Below, piece by piece: positions 59,801 through 64,000 of a DNA stretch of 64,000 bases (position 1 is the stretch's first letter; each line of letters begins with the position of its first letter). This DNA comes from UBA1189 sp045660385 (GTDB taxonomy: Bacteria > Bacteroidota > Bacteroidia > Bacteroidales > Bacteroidaceae): positions 35,860-99,859 of the forward strand of contig JAZRDT010000030.1 in the NCBI GenBank assembly GCA_045660385.1. The letters are read 5' to 3'. Below the pieces are notes generated by a model, which was not told where the DNA came from, did not search any database, and was given only the letters and a program-made list of their open reading frames with translations. The translations under genes and the position numbers were made by a program.

Positions 59801-60996
59801 GGACGGACAAAGTTCTGCGTTTTCTTTATCTCTTCCATACCCGTGACCTTCTCGCTTACATTATAATCCAAATACGACTTAGTAGCATCTACCAGTCGAC
59901 CTGTAGCATCAAAGAAGCGGACATGGAATTCATTCTTTGCATACAGCATGGGGCCCTTCTCCTCGTCTACTTCAAAGTGGAAGCACGATGAGCGGATAGG
60001 TACACTCTCTACAGGCAGCAAGCCGATGAGCTGGAAGGGATTGGTGCGTTCTTCGAGCTTCACCGCAGTCTTGTTGGCATCGTCATCGTTGAGCCAGTAC
60101 CAATATTGTGTGATACCGTTACCTCCTAATGGGGTTTTCATAAAGAAAACCGAATTTACCTTGGTGCTCACCCCATTGTCGCCCACGAGCATATAGGCCA
60201 ATTGGTGCAAACCATCATCAAGAGCCGATACATCGAGGTCGAAGTGGAATGTCCCATCGGCATACGTGCCAGCCTCGATGTAACTCTCCACTCCATCTAT
60301 CGTATAGAAACACTTGAGCGAGGCCATCTCTGCATCAGTCGTTGTGCGCAGGAACATACTCTCATAAAGTCCTGTAGCAGCACCGCTTGGTGTCACCACT
60401 TGAACCTGTATATTATGCAATCCCAACTCCAGATCATTGACATCAAGTTCCCAGTTGACAATACCACCCTCTGACGATACGCGTTCTTGGCGATAAAGTT
60501 TACCGTCCAAGTAGCATAAGCAGTGCAAATAATCAACTCCTATTACTTGGGGTACTTTCAAGAACTGATAGCTCAGTGTTTGCGTGGCCAGCGTACTCTC
60601 AGCCATCACGTGCAGCATGTGCAACCCGTCATCAAGAGCACTCACATCGAGCCATGATAACTCTTCGTTGCTCACCACCATTGTAGTATTGTCGTTGTCG
60701 AACCAGTAGCGATAGGTCATCTCCTCAGAGCGACTAGTCTGTTTGATGAAGTATCGCGTCACAGGTGCACTCCACACATCCACGGAGTCAGTGTTGCGCA
60801 CTTGGATGTGCAACGAGTGCAATCCATCGCTGAGGTAAACCACATCTAGTGATGTCTGCCACGAGTTTCCCGAGGTTGCTGACATACGGCCCGATGTCAT
60901 ATCATTGTCCAGCCAATAGACGTATTCGTAGCTTGTCTGCCCCCTTGCTATCGTACCTATGCAAAGCAGGTAGAGGCATAACATTATCTTTCGCAT
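56869..60996 (-). CDS. Giant secreted protein with repeated YWLDND domains and dockerin repeats
   Basis: A protein of about 1375 residues. Start at MRKIMLCLYLLCIGTIARGQ (signal peptide); an ATG 45 bp upstream overlaps the previous stop. N-terminal third: four or five imperfect repeats with [YF]WLDND...LDVSALDDGLHxLHVxV. Middle: an adhesion-like region with CARDB/DUF11-like blocks (VTNNGNATAYDVPLELRLRSG), then about 150 residues of coiled coil (about 855-1000). After that SWDPNAIYGYISSSGSKYI starts a DUF7619-like domain (FENDTAFATSSAHVVEIRDTLD). The end has two dockerin-type Ca2+ loops (DVNSDGVVNERDA, DVNEDGVVNTLDV) and SAPIIKQYYTIRR. Likely surface-exposed; substrate or partner unknown. Confidence 0.85.
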   Translation of the reverse strand: MRKIMLCLYLLCIGTIARGQTSYEYVYWLDNDMTSGRMSATSGNSWQTSLDVVYLSDGLHSLHIQVRNTDSVDVWSAPVTRYFIKQTSRSEEMTYRYWFDNDNTTMVVSNEELSWLDVSALDDGLHMLHVMAESTLATQTLSYQFLKVPQVIGVDYLHCLCYLDGKLYRQERVSSEGGIVNWELDVNDLELGLHNIQVQVVTPSGAATGLYESMFLRTTTDAEMASLKCFYTIDGVESYIEAGTYADGTFHFDLDVSALDDGLHQLAYMLVGDNGVSTKVNSVFFMKTPLGGNGITQYWYWLNDDDANKTAVKLEERTNPFQLIGLLPVESVPIRSSCFHFEVDEEKGPMLYAKNEFHVRFFDATGRLVDATKSYLDYNVSEKVTGMEEIKKTQNFVRPAENGIKWFTLQACEGDTIAFRSSQALSLQVFSPSGKEIYTASGSESIKWDGCHTWEEGTHYVAVHDVTGSQHNVTLDYLHMDKYDVVDQNVRVVGNGGCSTITFYGNGFSDLYAVDLVSASGDTIDAKAIHHESDATVNITFDFTDKTIGKYDGVFHFTTEDKTFADILTVEEAKGITLDIDVQYPSTFLRGTSVTYTIAVTNNGNATAYDVPLELRLRSGGAFSEIESVTFTDDEGKEFNKFTLEDMNLDLDSLDEETVSFLDGEVDMLNGLQTFFVVRDSTTNDEFGYVDLHLTVAPHETLVFYVTLRSSSSVKLDATIPTEWITINTRDYNVQRSNGMQRSPSQDGFCCYKEAVECTIEVVVNMVGFLPVSGCIGLLDHYAYTAIEIACSDGHSLGEKEANFYGSMAEDAEKYKSYIKRGVSAIVGCALGRLLAKYVEPLIKKLKALKDQLKSLEGKIRDSQRLRKLNLDLAEDATKQQMFYNKKNLEYSEEAARRLNDGDKVGAKEMYDAAAKAKEEADSYAALANKYKNKASSLDDEIAAVQKKIEEILNNIKQLRLEEIAAKEKIRDLLDKIKTGIDAYTGRAECKKIWDQTVPNCPPYPGGGGGTSSPVNSWDPNAIYGYISSSGSKYIAKDSVETVNYRIEFENDTAFATSSAHVVEIRDTLDSHYFELSTFASTYLNIGDKRVQLDGTPNFVRTVDMRPQINTVVQVEGEYNEQTGIARWLFTSLDPMTMEPTDDVMQGFLPVNHDGTSGIGDVGYRIGVKKGLVDGTEISNRASIVFDSNEPILTPAWTNIVDGVCPESRVTDVAYKNDSVVTLSIEGSDERSGIWKYDLYVQYGVGAPWIKEAELAADSTEVDFRIYDGLYYGFCALTTDSAGNVEQKLLQPEALCAEIHLGDVNSDGVVNERDAQLTMDYYLEKPVAILAAAADVNEDGVVNTLDVTLIVQMYMNAENAKESAPIIKQYYTIRR

Positions 60997-61037
60997 AGCA
61001 TCTGCGTATTTATAATTTAAATAGTTACGCACGTGTA

Positions 61038-62090
61038 TCATTCCACACCAGCCACCTCAATATCCACACTCAACTTGCCATCGGCAGTAGACTTGGCTGC
61101 CACGTTGCACTTGGTGATATGGGGATTGCTCGTTGTTGGGTCGAAAGGAAAACTTCCACCATAAAGACCTATCTGGGTTCCATCTGTTCCTGTGAATTTG
61201 CTCTTTGCTTCGTCTGTGAGTTCAAAGGTGACATCATCATTATATGTACCTGTAAAGTCCGCAAACACATCTTTAAAGTTACTATTATAATTCGTTTTAT
61301 TTGAGATATTCACAAAACAATCAGCATTTTCATATATATTCATCGCAACACAACTATATGCATAGGACGAAGATGGCAATTTGTCATAATAAGAATTGTT
61401 ACCATACACTGAAGCATAAGTATTTGATCCCACTAAGATACAATTGTAAAACGAACTAGAAGAAAATGATGCTAAACTAGCTTTAGAGTCACCTGATTGG
61501 GCATAAGTTTTTAATATACTATTCACAAACTGCAATGCAGCGCCATTAGGACAACACTTACAAATATAGCTGCTTATAAAGGAGCAACTAGAATTACCGT
61601 TCAAATCAAGAGACTCCACTATCTTGCAATGTAAGAAACTGCAATTCTGAAAACCAACATTGTCGTTAATGTATATAGTCTGAAAACGACTTTTAATAAA
61701 TCTGGCGCCATCCAATGCCCCCTCAATATAAATATTCAAATTATGAGCAATACCTTCAATCGTTAACTTCTTTGTTGTAGCATCAGCTATTTGGATATTA
61801 AAATTTCCTAATAAAGTTGTAGGCATCACATTATAGACTTGATCCATCTGCATACCTGCACCACGCAGTGTAATAGCCTTGGTGATATTCGTTGCATTAA
61901 ACGAGCCACTCGAAAGTGTGATAGCATCACCATGCACAGCAGCCTCATGAGCCTCTTTCAAAGCGTCAGCACCATAAAAAGCCGTAATCTCTCCATCGTG
62001 ACTGAGCGTAGCAATCAGCGAACTCTGTGCAAACACACTGGCTGCCGATGTGCTCAGCAGCATTACCAAACTTACAAAAAACTTTTTCAT
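61038..62090 (-). CDS. Secreted right-handed beta-helix-like protein
   Basis: A 350-residue protein: signal peptide MKKFFVSLVMLLSTSAASVFAQ (longer upstream start rejected), then HGDAITLSSGSFNATNITKAITLRGAGM, the opening of parallel beta-helix/DUF1565 proteins. Short strands with Ser, Asn and Cys (NCSFLHCKIV, SSYICKCC, FYNCILVGS) continue to SNFKDVFADF. The end VDIEVAGVE is short. First gene of the three-gene operon; the stop overlaps the alternative start of the next gene. Probably adhesion or polysaccharide binding. Confidence 0.78.
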   Translation of the reverse strand: MKKFFVSLVMLLSTSAASVFAQSSLIATLSHDGEITAFYGADALKEAHEAAVHGDAITLSSGSFNATNITKAITLRGAGMQMDQVYNVMPTTLLGNFNIQIADATTKKLTIEGIAHNLNIYIEGALDGARFIKSRFQTIYINDNVGFQNCSFLHCKIVESLDLNGNSSCSFISSYICKCCPNGAALQFVNSILKTYAQSGDSKASLASFSSSSFYNCILVGSNTYASVYGNNSYYDKLPSSSYAYSCVAMNIYENADCFVNISNKTNYNSNFKDVFADFTGTYNDDVTFELTDEAKSKFTGTDGTQIGLYGGSFPFDPTTSNPHITKCNVAAKSTADGKLSVDIEVAGVE

Positions 62091-62173
62091 AATTGTAGAC
62101 TTTACCGCGCCAAGTCCCTCCGCAGCCACTTATGGGTTTAAATAAAAGAAGCGTGGAACTGAAATGCTGCTAT

Positions 62174-62290
62174 GAAAACAGGGGCCCTAGGAAAGCCGTA
62201 CACACATAAACAGATAACAATCCCGCGCTATATAGCGCAGAACCATCATGCCATTCTTGTGTGTTAGAAATTTCCTAGGTTTCTGTTTTC
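62174..62290 (-). promoter_or_regulatory. Structured 5' leader of secreted-protein operon
   Basis: Nested complementary arms: GAAAACAG (62174-62181) with CTGTTTTC (62283-62290), CCTAGGAAA (62186-62194) with TTTCCTAGG (62271-62279), ACACAC (about 62200-62206) with GTGTGT (62259-62264), and a central GCGCTATATAGCGC palindrome (62225-62238). Lies between the -7 element at 62355 and the first start at 62090. Possible riboregulator or small RNA; not a known class to me. Confidence 0.55.
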
Positions 62291-62354
62291 AAGAATGAAG
62301 CACAACGCTTCTACCAATAAAATCAAGAAATGGTGGAGCGCACTCCACACATTG

Positions 62355-62362
62355 CAAAGGTA
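62355..62362 (-). promoter_or_regulatory. -7 element of secreted-protein operon
   Basis: On the minus strand TACCTTTG then CAATG, exact TAnnTTTG. It would give a leader of about 255 nt. Confidence 0.6.
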
Positions 62363-62470
62363 TTATTTAATTTTGAATTATGAAACGAAGTTCGCTAAAA
62401 AGCAATCATGAGTGTCGATTTATTTACAAGAATTATCTCCGAAATGTCGAAAAAAATAGCGCTCAACACA

Positions 62471-62506
62471 ATCGCATATCCGTTTTCTGAAAATGGGATA
62501 TGCGAT
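62471..62506. repeat. Hairpin of ATCGCATATCC type
   Basis: ATCGCATATCC (62471-62481) and GGATATGCGAT (62496-62506) are perfect 11-bp arms. A second, partial unit follows to about 62555. Confidence 0.8.
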
Positions 62507-62986
62507 TCTGCAAAAACGGATATCCCATTTGGTGGAATGGCATATGCGATTTTTCGCCAATGTGCGGATTTTAAGTGAAAAAAGTCTATAAATAGGTTGG
62601 CGATGGCGGCAGCGAGCTGCAATATCTCATACCCCCTCCGTTTCGTCAACACTTCTTTGTGAAACTAAAGTTTCAGCCGTCGCAACCGACGCTTTCATAC
62701 CGCGTCGGCGTCCCCCTGTCTCAGAGGGACAGTTCTTTTAAGATTGTTTGTTTCATGCCAACGCCAACCCAAATATGAACTTTCTTCACCTTGAAAAGGG
62801 GGTAAGGGGTAAACCTTGACGATTTAGGGGTGAAATCAGAAGGCTCTGATAAATCTACTGGAGCCGTCTGATAAAATTATTGGTTGGAAGCAATTTCCAA
62901 AACGAAAGGCTCTGGCAGAATCATTCTCTTTGTCTGATTCGTTTCGTCTATGGCTAGATTTTTCGAGAAGTCTCAACGCTTAGCGG

Positions 62987-63020
62987 TACAAGTCTGCAAC
63001 AAATCTGTTGCAGACTTGTA
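62987..63020. repeat. 15-bp perfect inverted repeat
   Basis: TACAAGTCTGCAACA, 4-nt loop AATC, TGTTGCAGACTTGTA. No T-run follows on either strand, so it is not a standard terminator; possibly an operator or small RNA hairpin. Confidence 0.8.
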
Positions 63021-63251
63021 ATGAAAAAATTGGGTAAAGAGAATTTTTGAAATCAGTTAACTGAATTTTCTTGATCACTATAGTGTTTGATTTTATTCAC
63101 TCTACTGTTTTTTTCTTGAACTGACGACCGATACCGGGTGTCGGTCGGTAACTGAGTGCGAAATAGATTGTTAAATAACGTCACCGACACCTACAATAAA
63201 AAGGGATAACTCTTATGTAATATTAGGAGTAGGTGAGGGGCTTGAAAACAA

Positions 63252-63284
63252 ATAGGGGGCATCCTGAGTGAGGATGTCCCCTAT
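63252..63284 (-). terminator. Probable terminator of decarboxylase beta gene
   Basis: ATAGGGGGCATCCT GAGTG AGGATGTCCCCTAT imperfect stem 22 bp after the stop; weak T-run. Confidence 0.6.
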
Positions 63285-63305
63285 CTGAGTGTATGATGCG
63301 AATGC

Positions 63306-64000
63306 TTAGATCAAGAATCCGAGCAATACACCGGCTGCGCAGGCTGAACCGATTACACCGGCTACGTTGGGGCCCATGGCATTCATGAGCAGGTAGTTGG
63401 TGGGGTCGGCCTTCTGACCCTCGTCGTGTGAGATACGGGCTGCCATAGGCACAGCAGATACACCGGCATTACCGATGAGCGGGTTGATCTTCTTGCCCTT
63501 CGGGAGGAAGAGGTTCATGAACTTCACGAACAATACGCCGCTAGCAGTAGCGATAACGAAGGCGGTGATACCTACGAGCAAAATCTTCAAGGTAGAGGGA
63601 GTGAGGAACTCGCTTGCCTGGGTAGAGGCACCTACGGTGAGACCGAGCAGGATGGTGATACAGTTGATCAGGGGACCCTTGGCTGCCTCGGCCAAACGGC
63701 CAGTAACACCACTTACGTTCAAGAGGATACCGAAGAAGAGCATTCCCAAGAGGGGCAGACCGCTCGGTAAGATGAAGGCGGTGAGCAGCAGACCTACGAT
63801 GGGGAAGATAATCTTCTCTGTCTGTGATACCTGACGGGGAGCCTCCATGCGGGTGAGGCGCTCCTTCTTGGTGGTGAGCAGGCGCATGATGGGGCGCTGG
63901 ATCACGGGAACGAGGGCCATGTAAGAGTAAGCACATACGGCGATGGCTCCCATGAGGTTGGGCGCGGGTTTCGATGACAGGAAGATGGCGGTAGGACCAT
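63306..64000 (-). CDS. Na+-translocating decarboxylase beta subunit, 3' part
   Basis: The frame is open to the right edge (231 residues visible), so the gene starts outside the window. Seen: GPTAIFLSSKPAPNLMGAIAVCAYSYMALVPVIQRPIMRLLT, then several hydrophobic helices and GNAGVSAVPMAARISHDEG and NYLLMNAMGPNVAGVIGSACAAG, the GcdB/OadB/MmdB family signatures. The beta subunit couples decarboxylation of a biotin-bound carboxyl group (oxaloacetate, methylmalonyl-CoA or glutaconyl-CoA) to Na+ export across the cytoplasmic membrane. Which alpha partner it uses cannot be seen here. Confidence 0.93.
   Translation of the reverse strand, partial: GPTAIFLSSKPAPNLMGAIAVCAYSYMALVPVIQRPIMRLLTTKKERLTRMEAPRQVSQTEKIIFPIVGLLLTAFILPSGLPLLGMLFFGILLNVSGVTGRLAEAAKGPLINCITILLGLTVGASTQASEFLTPSTLKILLVGITAFVIATASGVLFVKFMNLFLPKGKKINPLIGNAGVSAVPMAARISHDEGQKADPTNYLLMNAMGPNVAGVIGSACAAGVLLGFLI

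Larger units (their letters stand above)
62395..63251. other. Long gene-free region with palindromes
   Basis: No convincing gene. It contains a hairpin/repeat of GCATATCC units (62471-62560), a palindromic-element fragment (CCGACGC...GCGTCGG and GTCCCCC...AGAGGGAC, 62677-62729), a perfect 15-bp inverted repeat (62987-63020) and a GACCGATACC / GGTGTCGGTC hairpin (63126-63146) with a further ACCGACACC at 63183-63191. One minus-strand open frame (62395-62652) only reflects the GCATATCC repeat. Confidence 0.6.

Noticed and set aside
62395..62652. Minus-strand 85-residue open frame
   Set aside because: It translates a GCATATCC-type DNA repeat, has no start signal and no recognisable domain.
62987..63020. 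Perfect inverted repeat as a terminator
   Set aside because: No U-tract follows on either strand and no gene ends nearby, so it is kept only as an unexplained repeat.

Overview
The window looks like a chromosomal segment of a Bacteroidota bacterium, most likely order Bacteroidales (Prevotella/Bacteroides-like). The reasons are the TAnnTTTG promoter elements upstream of several genes, the truncated starch-synthase / DUF4270 / panC-panD neighbourhood, DUF3575 outer-membrane proteins, the Bacteroidales type of Wza-like export protein, Wzi, and a secreted dockerin protein. No rRNA, tRNA or CRISPR array was seen. Species cannot be named from the sequence alone.

Layout. 1-17 kb (+ strand): a surface-polysaccharide cluster with GT2 and GT4 glycosyltransferases, an O-antigen ligase/polymerase-like membrane protein, a 996-residue triple glycosyltransferase, a nonsense-interrupted acyltransferase, and acyltransferase remnants flanking a two-gene cassette bounded by a 17-bp direct repeat. 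17-25 kb: a repeat-dominated stretch with a GT4, a GxxExxY protein inside nested inverted repeats, a WecG/TagA-type GT26, a YafQ-like and a PIN-type toxin-antitoxin pair, and a nucleotidyltransferase-fold gene interrupted by repeats. 25-31 kb (- strand): a four-gene outer-membrane/OmpA-like operon. 31.5-35 kb (- strand): a cytoplasmic GH13 amylase, a DUF559 endonuclease-like gene between repeats, and fabD. 35.3-44 kb (+): a second polysaccharide operon (initiating sugar transferase, Wza, Wzz/Wzc-like, Wzy-like, Wzx, two glycosyltransferases). 44.4-47.5 kb (-): acyltransferase, lipoprotein, Wzi. 47.7-51.3 kb (+): UDP-ManNAc dehydrogenase, UDP-GlcNAc 2-epimerase and a WbuB-like GT4. Then riboflavin synthase, DUF4270 lipoprotein, GT5, panC-panD, a three-gene secreted-protein operon with dockerin repeats and a structured leader, and a partial Na+-pump decarboxylase beta subunit at the right edge.

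How it works together: the 35 kb operon supplies initiation, export, polymerisation and flipping; WecB/WecC would supply UDP-ManNAcA, and the GT26 protein is of the family that transfers ManNAc-type sugars; the 1-17 kb glycosyltransferases and acyltransferases would build and decorate the repeat unit; Wzi would anchor it at the surface.

The most unusual content is the repeats. Several short-repeat families (7-bp, 8-bp and 9-bp period arrays; arrays of variable hairpins separated by GGTKAAA; a palindrome-rich element with GTCCCCC/GGGGGAC and CTCCTCC/GGAGGAG stems) fill intergenic space. They also lie in frame inside at least six genes. In four GT-B-fold enzymes the repeat sits at the same place, the linker just before the C-terminal Rossmann domain. 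Three small solitary passenger genes (four-helix-bundle, GxxExxY, DUF559) sit among the same repeats, two of them between inverted repeat arms. This is the best candidate for an undescribed system here.
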